Shown here: piece by piece, positions 30,641 to 41,702 of the stretch
Numbering within the stretch: the stretch's first letter is position 1
Layout: every line of letters starts with the position of its first letter
Assembly: GCA_029961685.1 (NCBI GenBank)
Contig: JARWKL010000001.1
Coordinates: forward strand, 52,788,062 to 52,852,061
DNA length: 64,000 nt
Direction of reading: 5' to 3'
Source: Aristolochia californica
Lineage: Eukaryota; Streptophyta; Magnoliopsida; Piperales; Aristolochiaceae
Position numbers and translations under genes: made by a program
The notes under the pieces: generated by a model
Seen by the model: the letters and a program-made list of their open reading frames with translations, nothing else
Told to the model about the DNA's origin: nothing
Databases searched by the model: none

Positions 30641-33600
30641 GGCTAGAAAGAAAGAAGAAATGAGAAAGAAGCTTATCCATTTGAGTTTGACCTCTAGATG
30701 TTGCATAGAAAAATCCCAAGAGGAGATGATGAATGTTGATCAACAGACCACTGCTTGACCTAAAGACTGGAGACAAAAAAGTCTCTATTGGAAGTTGAAT
30801 GCCAAGATGACTAGATGAGCAACACATATAAAGGCATGAAGAAAAGAAACACCGAAGAATGTCGACCAATCGATGCCAAGTTGACCAAACAAGAAGAGTA
30901 AAAAAAATTTCTACTTTGAGTCATTGCTCAGATGATCGGATGACCAAGCAAAACACCCAGAAGAGAAGAAAGAAGCATCTAACAAAGGCCATCTAGTTGA
31001 CCTCAAGTTGTTTGAATTACATGTTCCAAAAAAGTTGCAGAATGATATTGAAGGGTTTGATTCCGTAAAAAAAATGTCTCCAAAATCTATAAGTGAACTA
31101 GCCATGTAGTTAACAATTCATAACAAAAATTCTAAGTACTTTCTCAAATTGCAATCGATATATGTTGAGATTTCAAAAAGGACAATATCCCTTTCCATGC
31201 TCAAAAGTTCAGAATTTTAACATTGAAAACTTGTATATTTGAGTCAATTTCACTCAAATGTTTTTAAGCTTTCAACTCCTAAGGCAAAAACAACCACTCC
31301 TAAGCACTTTGGTACTTTGAAACCAAATTTAGAAATTGGAACCGCAATTTGAAAAGCCACCTATTAAAGAGCTAAGTACTTGCTACTTTGAAATCTTATT
31401 TCCTTAGTTTGAATATTGCTTGATTTACTATGCCATTACTTTGAAATCATATTTGCATGATCTAGCAAATACAATTGCAGTGACATTTGTATTAATTTGA
31501 AGTTATTTGGGGTATTTAAAATGGTTTAACAAAAGTATTTATTATTAGGAGATTGTTATTGAGAATCCAAGCATTATTAAGCTTATACTTTAAAATTCTT
31601 TAAATGATATTGGACAAGAAAATCTAAACTCAAACACTTAGATTCCTAACTAGTGTACTTGTATTATAAAATCAATTTAAACTTGAGTTGCTTTGTGATT
31701 TCTCCAATTTTAGATATCAATCCAACTTATATTGAATGTATTTTGAAATCTGATTAATTAAGGACCCTTGAGTTACTATTACATTGTATATGTACTTAGG
31801 ATTGGTGTGTAGATCTTGTTGTGCTTGAATTGTGAAATTTGCCTTTTGGAAAGGCAAATCTATTTGGGTTGAAAAACAAACAAGTAACCCTTAATGGTTG
31901 CACCTTGGCAAGGCAAGACTAGCCTCATCTCAATTTGATTAAGAGTGGCCTATGTGGCTGTAGAAAAGTTGCTATAAAATACTTTGTAGATCCAAGTTCT
32001 TGTTTAGTTGGCGTCTTTATTCTTGAGGAAGAGAAACTAAGAAGCTTTCTACTGCTCTTGTGACATAAGTCATTGTGTAGGTCGACAGTGTTGAAAATCC
32101 CATTTTTGGGTTTAGGTTTGGTGCACCTAATGAGTTGCAGTTGAAAATCCATGTGTGGGTCTTCACTTATGTAGCCTAGTTAGTGTAGAAAATCTCATTA
32201 TTGGGTGTAGGTCTGGTGTACCTAGTGAGATGCTACCGAAAATCTCTCAAAAAGTTTAGGTTTGTATAACCTAGTGAGCTCCTGAAAATCTCATTCTTAG
32301 GTCTGGTGTGTCTATTGAGATGTTATTGAAAATCTTTGTGTTGTCCAGGCTTGTGTAGTCTAGTTTGCTACTGAAAATTTCATTGTGAGTCTAGGCCATA
32401 TGTTTAGTATGTTGTTGTATTCCCAAGTGAAGGTTAGCTTTTGTAAGTTGACAAGTCCCTATGTGGGCTACACTGTAATTGACTTTAGAGACAATTTGTT
32501 GTAAGTGTCGTTTAAGAACCCAAGCTTAGTATTTTTTTACTCCAGGATAATAGTTCCTTCGAAGTGGATTAACAATATGAAATATGATTATAAACCACTA
32601 TAAAAAAATTTGAGTGCTTGTGTATTCTTATTTTATTGTGAACTAACTTTGCACATTGCATTGAAATTTTGTGATAAACCCAGGCATAAGAGAAAAACTA
32701 AAAAAGAGTAAAAAATTAGGAGCAAGGTGAACAAAACTATTCCCCAGTTTGTACCTCACTAAACCAAAAACATTTGTGTGATCTCAATTTCGTATTCAAT
32801 TTCATTTCTATAGATACCTATTTTGGTATCTATGCCTTATGAGCAATAGTCGATATTAACTAGGTGTAATTATTTAAAATTTTGAGGCAAAACAAAACTC
32901 TAAAGTGGAGGCTTTTGTGTTTACTTGATTATTTTGTGTGCTAATCTAGAGAATTTTGAGTTTTGGTACCCAATATCGACTTTGGTCTCAGAGATGTAAT
33001 GGGTTGTAGTTCTTGTTGTGGGCATAATCAAAGAGTAAAAGCAATGAGATGGCAAAATTTCTAAATCTCATCTTGGGTATATGATCGTTGTGCACAAAAG
33101 CAACTCTCCAATTTGCAGCTTTATTAGTCTTTTTTTTGGCAACTTGAGATTCTGAAGAAAAAAAATTGAAAGAAGAACAACCACACCATGATAACCAAGA
33201 GGAGTCCAGTCCTAGTTTAGCAAGTGTGTTTGTTATGAAAAAAAAAAATTAGTAGAAGAAACTACCAACTTCTCTACCTTCTAAAGTCTAAAAGAAAAGT
33301 AGAATTCAATATAAACAATGGCTTACTTTCTTCAGTAAAAAAAAAAATTGCCAAAAGAAAAAGATGTGGGGTAGCTTATTGGCACATGCCTTGGCTCCCA
33401 TACAACTCAAAGTAAAAAAATTGAAGCCCCTTTGTGAATCTTGACACAAATACCTTCCACGTTTGGTCCAACTAAGCTAGGACATGCTACATAATTCAAT
33501 CAAATGGCCAGGAATGCAATGGCAGCTACACTAAAGAACAAAACTCATAGGTGGGTTTCATTTTACTTGTCCAAAGACACTACACTACTAAATTATGAAG

Positions 33601-33899
33601 ACCTAGAGCAATTACTATAATTATAATGCTATAATCCTTATTAACATATAATTTTTACTTGGTATATTTCTTTAAGTTGTTTATGAGATTTCATGAGTGA
33701 AAATAAATATACTTGTCATTCAAGATTTTTATGTTCTAAAATAGAAACCCAACATGAAAATGATTGATGTTGAATAAAATGTGATTCCATATAACAAGTG
33801 CAGTACCAATTTAGTGAAGCTTACCTACCTCTAATAACAAATATTCTAGTTATGGTTCCATTGTTTTAGTAGTTTAACATTCTTAAGAAATGTGTTAAG
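30641..33899. other. Intergenic, AT-rich, with a degenerate minisatellite
   Basis: No gene or transposon domain is recognised. 32085-32400 holds a degenerate tandem repeat. The rest is AT-rich with many A runs and short frames only. Confidence 0.6.
32085..32400. repeat. Degenerate minisatellite, about six units of 45-65 bp
   Basis: Each unit contains GAAAATCTCATT or a variant, then GGTYTAGGTYTGGTG, then ACCTAGTGAG or a variant. Spacing is irregular, so it is old. Confidence 0.6.
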
Positions 33900-34149
33900 A
33901 GCTACAATATTATAATTATGCCCCTTAAACTTAAACTAATTATATAAATGTCATCTTAATGAGACAACTCTTTATTTACTATCATGCCATCACTTTTGAG
34001 CCTTCTCCTTGGTATGTGGGCCTTAAGCCCATCTTCCACATCTTTTGGGTGTGCTAGCCTTGGTCTTATGGGTTTGCTCCCATCTTCTATCACACTTGGA
34101 TGTGTAGGTCTTCTTTGGTTGTGTGAGCTTGGACCCACCTTCTAACAAC
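33900..34149 (-). repeat. LTR fragment
   Basis: Matches the LTR at 63036-63373 in minus orientation (shared ACTCTTTATTTAC, TAGGTCTTCTTTGGTTGTGT, and the TTAAACTTAAACTAATTA block). Truncated at both ends and joined to the copia coding remnant that follows. Confidence 0.55.
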
Positions 34150-34189
34150 AAAGAATGAAGACCTTCATGGTATCTATTCCTACATCTTC

Positions 34190-35133
34190 TACTATTGTTG
34201 TTGTCACCACTACATTAAGTAAATGGAGCCTTTACCACTTCCTCCTCTTCATTTTGGATCATTGACTCGGGAGCCTTCGAGCATCTTACAGGTAATAAGG
34301 GTTTTTTATATTCTATATCCCTACCAGACAAGTTGTTACCAAATGGAGCTCAAACCAAAGCTCTTGGGAAGGAATCCTCCTCTAATACACCCACACTTTC
34401 GCTTACTGGCATCTTATTTGTTCCATAGTTCCCATTAAATTTGTTGTGTGTTAGTCAGTTAACAAAAAGATTTAATTGTTCTATCACCTTCTCACCTTCT
34501 TTTTGTGTTTTATAGGATCTAACAAATAAGCAGGTGATTGGTGGAGGCCATGAACATGGGGGACTTCTATTACTTAGACTTGTCTCTAGTGACTATATTT
34601 TCCACTTCTTAGATAGAGGTAAATTTATGATACAACAGATTCGGGCATCTATTAGCACAATCACTGAAGCACTTATTTCCTTTTTTTTTTTATATCTTTG
34701 TTTGGTCTAAATTGTAGAGTTTGTTAGTTGAGAAAACACCAAAGGACTAAATATTCTCCTCGCGCTGAGCTTAAAGGTGTTGCTGCCTTTTCATTGATTC
34801 ATTCGGATGTATGGAAACCCTTGAGTGTCTCGAATATTTATCAACTTAAGTATTTCGTGACATTTGTTGCTGATTTTACTCGAGTTACATGGTTGTATTC
34901 ATTCAAAGATAGGTTTGAAATCTTTTCTATTTTTTTTTATCATTTCATGCCATGGTTTCCACTCATTTGGTAAAAAGATAAAAGTCTTTCATTATGATAA
35001 TGCCAAAGAATACCTATCAGGGGAATTTCAATCCTTTTGTAAGGATAATGGCATTATCCCCTCAAAAAAAGGTTTAGCAGAAAGAAAAATCGACAACTCC
35101 TTGAGGTACCCCATGGCGTACTCTACTCCATGA
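34190..35133 (+). pseudogene. copia protease and integrase remnant
   Basis: Protease core WIIDSGAFEHLTGNKG at about 34255 (usual form W-x-x-D-S-G-A-x-x-H). KQVIGGGHEHGGL at about 34526 is the GAG-pre-integrase motif. Integrase core begins FSLIHSDVWKPLSVS at about 34790 (first catalytic D in HSDVW), then YFVTFVADFTRVTWLY. The second block reads VFHYDNAKEYLSGEF (second D kept). The expected glutamate region is shortened to a GLAERK-like segment, and two frameshifts occur. Confidence 0.8.
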
Positions 35134-35173
35134 ATGTGCCCTATTTTTTCTGGCCTCATGTGATTTTTACTGC

Positions 35174-36640
35174 ATGTTCCTTATTAATAGGCTACCATCT
35201 CCAGTAGTTGGTCATAAGTCCCCATATTCCGTGTTATTTCCAAATGAGGACCCCTTTTCCCTTCCTTTGAAGGTCTTTGGTTGCACATTTTGCATTCATG
35301 TCACATCCCGACAAAAGAGTATGTTGGACCTAGAGGCTATTAAGTGTACTTTTTTTGGATAACTCTCGTACCCAAAAAGGATATATTTGTTATAATCCTT
35401 CCTTTGGAAGTTAGTTGTATCTAGGGATGTCACATGTTTGGAGGATACATCCTTTTATACTTCCAAGGATGTTTCTTTGGGTCTTTCATCTATTCAGACG
35501 GCTCTGAATCCTATTATGCCACTTGATGCAGATCTTTTTATTTAGCATCGTCGATAACACACATGTGAAGTTTATGGATCCCTCCAAGGTAAGTCCATCT
35601 TTCCCTCTTGTATTTGATCCACAGTTTGATACTTGGCCCATAACTCTTAGAAAGAAACCCGAGACTTATACTAGGTCCTCTATCTCTCATTCTATATCCA
35701 ATTTTTTTTCACACCATCGTTTGTCCTCTTCTTTCTGTCAATTTCTTGCAGCTATCTCTTCTATCTTTGTCCCACAGCCGTATCAGGAGGCTCTGAGATA
35801 TCCAGGATGGAAGGTGGCAATGGAAGAAGAAATGAATACATTATATGAAAACCACACTTGGACCTTGGTTCGACTTCCTCTCAGTAAGAAGCTCATGGGC
35901 TATAAATGGGTTTTTACCACCCAACACAATCCAGTCTCAAAGCCTGTCTGATTGCAAAAGGTATACTTAGTAGATTATGAAGGAACTTTCTCCCCAATGG
36001 CAAAATTAAATTTGGTAAGAATCTTATTATCACTCGCTGTTAATTCCTCGCGGCCAATTTATTAGTTGGATGTGAAGAATGCTTTTTTGAAAGGTAATAT
36101 TAAGGAAAAAAATTTATATACATCAACCACTTAGCTTTGTGGTTGAGGAGGAGTGCGTATGCAAATTAAGGAAGTCTTTATATGGCCTAAAATAGTCTCC
36201 TCGGGCTTGGTTTGACAAATTCAGTTAAACAATGTTGCGGTTTGGATTCAACTGGTACTTAGTAGATCATTTCGTCTTTGTCAAAAACACCTTCAAGGGA
36301 AGTGTATTATTGGCGATTTATGTAGATGATATTGTCTTAATTGGCAGTGTTGTAGACTATATAAAAGAAGTCAAAGACAAGATATGAAAAAAAATCCAAA
36401 ATAAAAGATTTTGGACTTATAAAATATTTCTTGGGTATTGAGGTATATCAGTCAAAGTATGGGATCATATTATCTCAGATAAAGTATGTTCTTGATCTAC
36501 TTGAGGACACATAGATTATGGGATGTCGACCAACAGATATACTCCTATGGATGCTAACACAAAGCTCTGTGCAAGCTTAGGTGAAGATGTTAATATAGGA
36601 AAATATTAGAGACTTTTGGGAAACTTATTTACCTCACAAT
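35174..36640 (+). pseudogene. copia integrase end and reverse transcriptase remnant
   Basis: LINRLPSPVVGHKSPYSVLF at 35180, then LPLKVFGC; RT starts LRYPGWKVAMEEEMNTLYEN at about 35793 and GYKWVFTTQHNP. Beyond 35951 the frame breaks repeatedly, but LDVKNAFLKGNI, YVDDIVLIGS and YFLGIEVYQSK can be read in alternative frames between 36067 and 36460. Confidence 0.85.
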
Positions 36641-37240
36641 GATAAAATTGGATATATCGTATGTAGTAAGTGTGGTTAGTCAGTATATGCATAAACCACA
36701 AGTTACCCATTGGCAAGCTCTGGAGTTGCTATTAAGGTATTTAAAAGGAGTTCCGAGGAAAAGACTTTTCTATAAAATTCATGGTCACTTCAACATTGAA
36801 GGTTTCGTGGATGCAGATTGGGTTGGATCACCCGATGACAAGAAATCCACTTCTCGGTATTGTACCTTAATTGGAGGTAACCTAATTATATGGAGAAGTA
36901 AAAAACAGAATGTTGTTGTGATATCCAGTGTAGAAGCAGAATACATAGCTATGACTCATGCAGACAGTGAGTTTATAAGGATCAAATCATTTCTTACTAA
37001 ATTGGGGTTTTGTAAAGAAGCCTTTATGGAATTATATTGTAATAACTAGGCAACCATTCATATTGCTTCGAATCCGGTCTTTCACAAGAGAACAAAACAT
37101 ATTGAGGTAGATTGCCATTTTATACGAGAGAAATTTTAAGCCGGTATTTTATCTCTCAGACATGTTTCATCTCAAGGACAAGTGGAAGAAATACTTACAA
37201 AACCAGTAGTATCCCAGATTCAGACTACTATATGCGACAA
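36639..37240 (+). pseudogene. copia RNase H remnant
   Basis: A 136-codon stretch (36639-37049) contains QYMHKPQVTHWQALELLLRY, GFVDADWVGSPDDKKST (RNase H D), IIWRSKKQNVVVISSVEAEY (E) and MELYCNN, where D of CDN is changed. After one stop it continues with RTKHIEVDCHFIREK and HVSSQGQVEEILTKP, the element's C-terminal end. Confidence 0.85.
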
Positions 37241-37720
37241 GTTGGTTATCTATTATCATCGTCTTGTGAATAACAGGCATTACCCACTTATCACGTTGGA
37301 GAGTCGGTGCCTAGGTTGTGACACTGTGATGGATGAACTTATTACTACATATATGTTACCCCCTTAATTGGCATTTATTACTCCTACCACTTGAGAGTCA
37401 TTGTCCTATGAAGGGACACAGTGATGGAGGAGTTTTACTACACTTCTGAGCACTACGTATAGACCCACTACCTGCGAATGATAGGAGTGTGCTCTACATC
37501 CAACATGGGTTATGACTGGAGTATGGAGCGATGTCATACGACTTGGAGTGATTTTACTCTCACTTATCTTATGTCATTTGGGCCTTATGGAAGAGACCAT
37601 CAACGTGAAGGGGAGTGTTAGAAGATATGGAGGACTGCCATTTTATACGAGAAGATTTGATACATCATTTGTAGCAACTGGGAGTTCATGATGTTCTCTC
37701 ACCCCCAGCTTGAGGGAGAG

Positions 37721-38097
37721 TGTTGGAAGATGGGTACAAGCCCATAAAATATGGATCCATCATGATCACACGAGCTGGTGAGACCCACCATGATCACATG
37801 AGGTGGCATCAAAAGTCTTCCACAATAAAAAGTTTAACAGAGCCACAATTATCATGGAAGCGAACCTCACAGAAGAGTTTTAGTTTAAAGGTATTTTAGT
37901 TATGTTAATCTTCTATTTATGTTGGGTTATTTAATTATGCTAGGACTTATCTTTAAGTGTTAGAGTTTGGGTGTAATTGGGATAAAGGTAGTTTAATTGT
38001 AATTGGACTCTACTACCTTCCTCTACTATAAACAGAGGTTCATGTACTCTAATTATAATAAGTCAATGAAGTATTTCTCTTTTCCATAAAATCAACA
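37721..38097 (+). repeat. 3' LTR of element B, mosaic structure
   Basis: Begins TGTTGGAAGATGGG, as in the element A-type LTR at 30, but from about 37818 on it matches the reverse complement of the element G LTR (AAAGGTATTTTAGTTATGTTA, ATCTTCTATTTATG, TAGGACTTATCTTTAAGTGTTA split by small changes) and ends AAAATCAACA. The LTR is therefore a mosaic of two subfamilies. Confidence 0.65.
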
Positions 38098-40117
38098 TCC
38101 CTCTTTTTAACATCATAAAAAACTTTTAATGGGGATTATAAGGATGCTCACCCCATAGATATTTCTCCCCTGTCATAATGCAATGTCCCCCACCCCTTTT
38201 ATGACGTGTACATTGTGGAAAGTATTTGTACTCATCCCATTTTTATTTATACTCCCCCATTTAATAGTGCATAGAAGCAGTCGTAAGCAAAACTTAAATG
38301 CATTTTCAGTCAATGTATAACCCTCAAATGAGGGATCATGAGACCGAACATTTATAGACATTTGATGCATCTTTTGGCTAAGAGGATTGCTTCTCAAAGG
38401 GTTACCTTTTGTCCTTCTCATTACCTACTATCTATCTCTGGGTGTCTCCTACTTCTCATAATTTATTGCATTTTTTCATTGTTACCAATTCTGATTTCCA
38501 TTTAGTCACCTTTATTTTTTCTCCCGGACTTCTCGTCATTCATGTTTTGCTATTTTGACACTACAAGCATCATTTCCTACTTTCCTATTCTTTAGGTGGC
38601 TTCTCCATCTTTAACTATTTCAATATCATTTCTCCCATTCTCTAGCATAACTTTTCCCAATAATTCACTTTTCCCACCTATATTCTTATGCTCATTTTGA
38701 ACTCTATTTTTTTTCCTCATGCATCCTTTAAGGTGAATTGATATTGCTCTCACTTATCACATGTATAATCATAGCATTCTTAAAAAACAACAACACATGT
38801 AAGGCATAACAACATTGTCATACTAAAATCATTCAAACAAGCAGATAGAGATATGGAATCTTAGATTTCAAAATGAGTTTGAAAACATCCGTTACATTAA
38901 ATAAAATCTCATGTTAGATTGGTAATTGTTTAAGCATCAAAACAACAATAGTACATAAAATTAAAAAATACTATAAAAAAATATGTGAGGTTGTCACATA
39001 GATGCATCTTATAGCTATCAATCCTTCTTCTACACCTATTTTTTGTTGGCATTGCTTCTCCTCCACCTTGAGGAAGTGATTCATTATCTTCATGGGGATG
39101 TATGGTCTGTTGGATCCTACATAACCCCCAATCCCTAAGAGATCATATCTTGGTTCCAAGTTTACCTCATTATTCCCTCTATTGAGAAATTGAGTCGTAT
39201 CTTCATGCATAAATTTGACTCTAATTTTGACCAAATCTGTAGTCTCTTCAAGTCCTTTAATTCTATCATCCATATACTTGTAGATGTCTTTCAGTATGGC
39301 TTGATTTTCCTTGGTGATCTTTGTTTCGGATTTCCTTCTTCTCTTGGGAGGTTAAATCATCACATAGCCTAGACCATTTCATTCTTCACATTCACCAAAT
39401 ATGTTTGAGATCAAGGACAAGGTGATAATCAATGCACTTTTTGTTTTGCCCCTTCACCCATTTCAACACCACTACTAATCTAAAAGTGTGTTAGAATCCA
39501 CCCATAAACTAGATGATTGTCCTTACTAATCCAACATTGATAGATAACATCAATAACATATACTTCCAAATTCACTTGTTCTTTCTTTTTCAAGAAGGAC
39601 ATCAATACTTTATTGTCAAGGTAAGAGTGTCATTGTCTCTTCCATCAATGCTAAATATTTCAATCAAGCCAAGAAATTTAGATAGTGGGCTTAGTTTGCT
39701 GGCATCAAACAAAATATCACCACATGGTTCATGATTCACTCCCTTTTCAAACTCTCTTAACTCCTTGTTAAGAGCTAAGGTAGGTAGAAACCACTTTCAC
39801 TCATTCCTCCTTCTCATATGGTTATTTAGAATTGAGGTATTGAGGCTTATCTGTGTACCAAAAATTGAGTAGATTGTTCTCAATGTTGGGTCTTCAACAT
39901 TTTCTACCCACATATTTTCATAGAATGTTTTGATTGATTTCTCTTTTAATATTTTGGCGATGAAGGTAAGAATGCTCATTGTTGATGAAATTTTTCTCTC
40001 AAAGTTTTGGAACTAAGTTCATCAAGCCACTATAGGGAAACAAACCAGGTTGGACTATTCTCTTCTCAATTTCATTTTGATACATTGTGCAAAATACTCA
40101 CGAACATGAAATAAGAT
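38098..40117. other. Intergenic; unrecognised coding-like remnants on the minus strand
   Basis: Minus-strand frames at 39273-38971 (extending upstream to about 39350), about 39800-39615 and 39979-39797 have balanced, protein-like composition (for example HEPCGDILFDASKLSPLSKF and GLEETTDLVKIRVKFMHEDT). I recognise no domain. They may be parts of one decayed gene or element read right to left. 38098-38960 shows nothing clear. Confidence 0.4.
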
Positions 40118-40237
40118 ATAAGTATTAAGTTGTGGAGCCTAATCAATGCCCTACGCTGAGTCGATACGTGGATCGACCTTCGCGGTAAGGTTGTCATGGG
40201 GGATGGCAGGGGAACAAGGAGCTTCCCTCTAGGGTGT

Positions 40238-40245
40238 GTGTGTGT

Positions 40246-40293
<48 letters not shown>

Positions 40294-40303
40294 GGGGGGG
40301 TGG
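40238..40303. repeat. (GT)n followed by a 33-base G homopolymer
   Basis: About 12 GT units run into 33 consecutive G (40260-40292), then T and seven more G. It lies in the left LTR of element D. Confidence 0.9.
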
Positions 40304-40716
40304 AGCCCCTTCTCGGTCCATGATATATTAATTATGTTTTATTAAGGATAGTTTGAGAATTTTACTCTTGTATCGCGGTTGCCCTAGTTTCCTCTTTATA
40401 TTTGGACTGTCACTATTAGGATTTTATCATCACTGAGAAAAATCTTGAGTTGCAGCTTGAGAGAGGTTAGAGAAAAAACACCTATAAGTGTGTGTGATTT
40501 CTTTTGTAAACTATTTCATCATCATAGTGGATTATTGCAGTGATAGAAGACAGGACGTAGTCTTACATTGAGGCGAACCTATATAAATCTTGTTGTTTTG
40601 TTTCGTACTTGTTTTTTCTTTCTTTTACGATTATTATTATTACTCTAGTTAATTTGGAATTAGGGCATCTAATTCCTATCAAGTGGTATTAGAGCTTTGA
40701 TTCGTGATTGAGAGCA

Positions 40717-41160
40717 ATGGCTAACGGAGAAGGATCGACACTTGGAATCAACAAGTTCAATGGTATGAATTTTGTGTTCTGGAGGATGCAGATAGAAAAT
40801 TATCTGTACAGTAAAAAGTTGCATATACCACTTCTGGATATGAAACTAAAAGGTATGAAAGATAATGAGTGGAATCTTCTCGATATATACATGTTGGGAG
40901 TAGTCTGGTTAACATTGTCGAAGAATGTTGCTCACAATGCGGCGTATGAGAAAACCACAACAAGGATGATGAAGATTCTGTCTAACATGTATGAGAAGCC
41001 TTTCACAAATAATAAGGTGCATCTCATGGGAAAACTCTTTAATTTATAGATGATAGAAAATACATTAGTGGCATCGCATTTGAATATTGAGAAACGGAAG
41101 TTGTGTGCAACATCAATTGGACTTCTCTCTGAGGATTGACAAGTTGCTGCTACTGTAGAG
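40717..41160 (+). pseudogene. Truncated copia gag in element D
   Basis: From ATG 40717 the frame gives MANGEGSTLGINKFNGMNF, then VFWRMQIENYLYSKKLH, the typical start of copia gag (F-x-G-x-n-y-x-x-W). It runs to a stop at 41047-41049 (VHLMGKLFNL). Homology continues past the stop (MIENTLVASHLN, then ATSIGLLSED) to about 41160, where the rest of gag and all of pol are missing. Confidence 0.8.
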
Positions 41161-41702
41161 GAGATATTGATGATGGATTAGTCTCTAAGTGGGAAATTGT
41201 TAAGTTGTGGAGCCTAATCAATGCCCTATGTTGAGTCGGTTCACAGATCGACCTTCGCGGTAAGGACATCATGGGGGTTGGAAGGGGGGCAGGGAGCCTT
41301 CCTCTCAGAGGTGTGGGGGCGGAGTTCTCGCCCGATCCATGATATATTAACTACTATTTCATTTAGGGTAGTTTGTAAATTTTACTCTTGGATCGCAGTT
41401 ACCCTAGTTTCCTTTTTATATTTGGGGAGCTGCTATTAGGGTTTTATCATCACAGAGAAGGATCTTGAGTTGCGGTCTGTGAGAGATTAGAGAAAAAAAC
41501 ACTTATAAGTGTGTGCGATATCTCTTATAAACTATTTCATCTTCATAGTGGATTACTGTACCGGTGGAAGATAGGACGTAGTCTCACCTTGAGGTGAACC
41601 TGCATAAATCTTGTTGTTTTATTTTCATGCTTGTTTTTTCCTTCTTCTATGATTATTACTCTCATTAGTTTTCAATTAGCACATCTAATTCCTATCAATA
41701 AG

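Larger units (their letters stand above)
34150..38097 (+). mobile_element. Degenerate Ty1/copia element (element B), 5' end missing
   Basis: Order protease, GAG-pre-integrase, integrase, RT, RNase H, polypurine tract (TTGAGGGAGAG, 37710-37720) and 3' LTR (37721-38097). No 5' LTR, primer site or gag is present. Related to elements A and C. Many stops and frameshifts; inactive. Confidence 0.85.
40123..41697 (+). mobile_element. Short copia derivative (element D) with both LTRs, TSD ATAAG
   Basis: Left LTR 40123-40681 and right LTR 41198-41697 both end TAATTCCTATCA; the right begins TGTTAAGTTGTGG and the left has TATTAAGTTGTGG. ATAAG flanks both sides (40118-40122 and 41698-41702). A primer site TGGTATTAGAGC lies at 40684-40695 and purine-rich AAGTGGGAAAT before the right LTR. 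The 516-bp interior holds only the start of gag. The left LTR has gained a GT repeat and a 33-base G run absent from the right LTR. Confidence 0.9.

Noticed and set aside
30378..30869. 163-residue minus-strand frame rich in Phe, Ser and Leu
   Set aside because: Produced by the A/G-rich tract of a duplicated repeat; low complexity and no homologue pattern.
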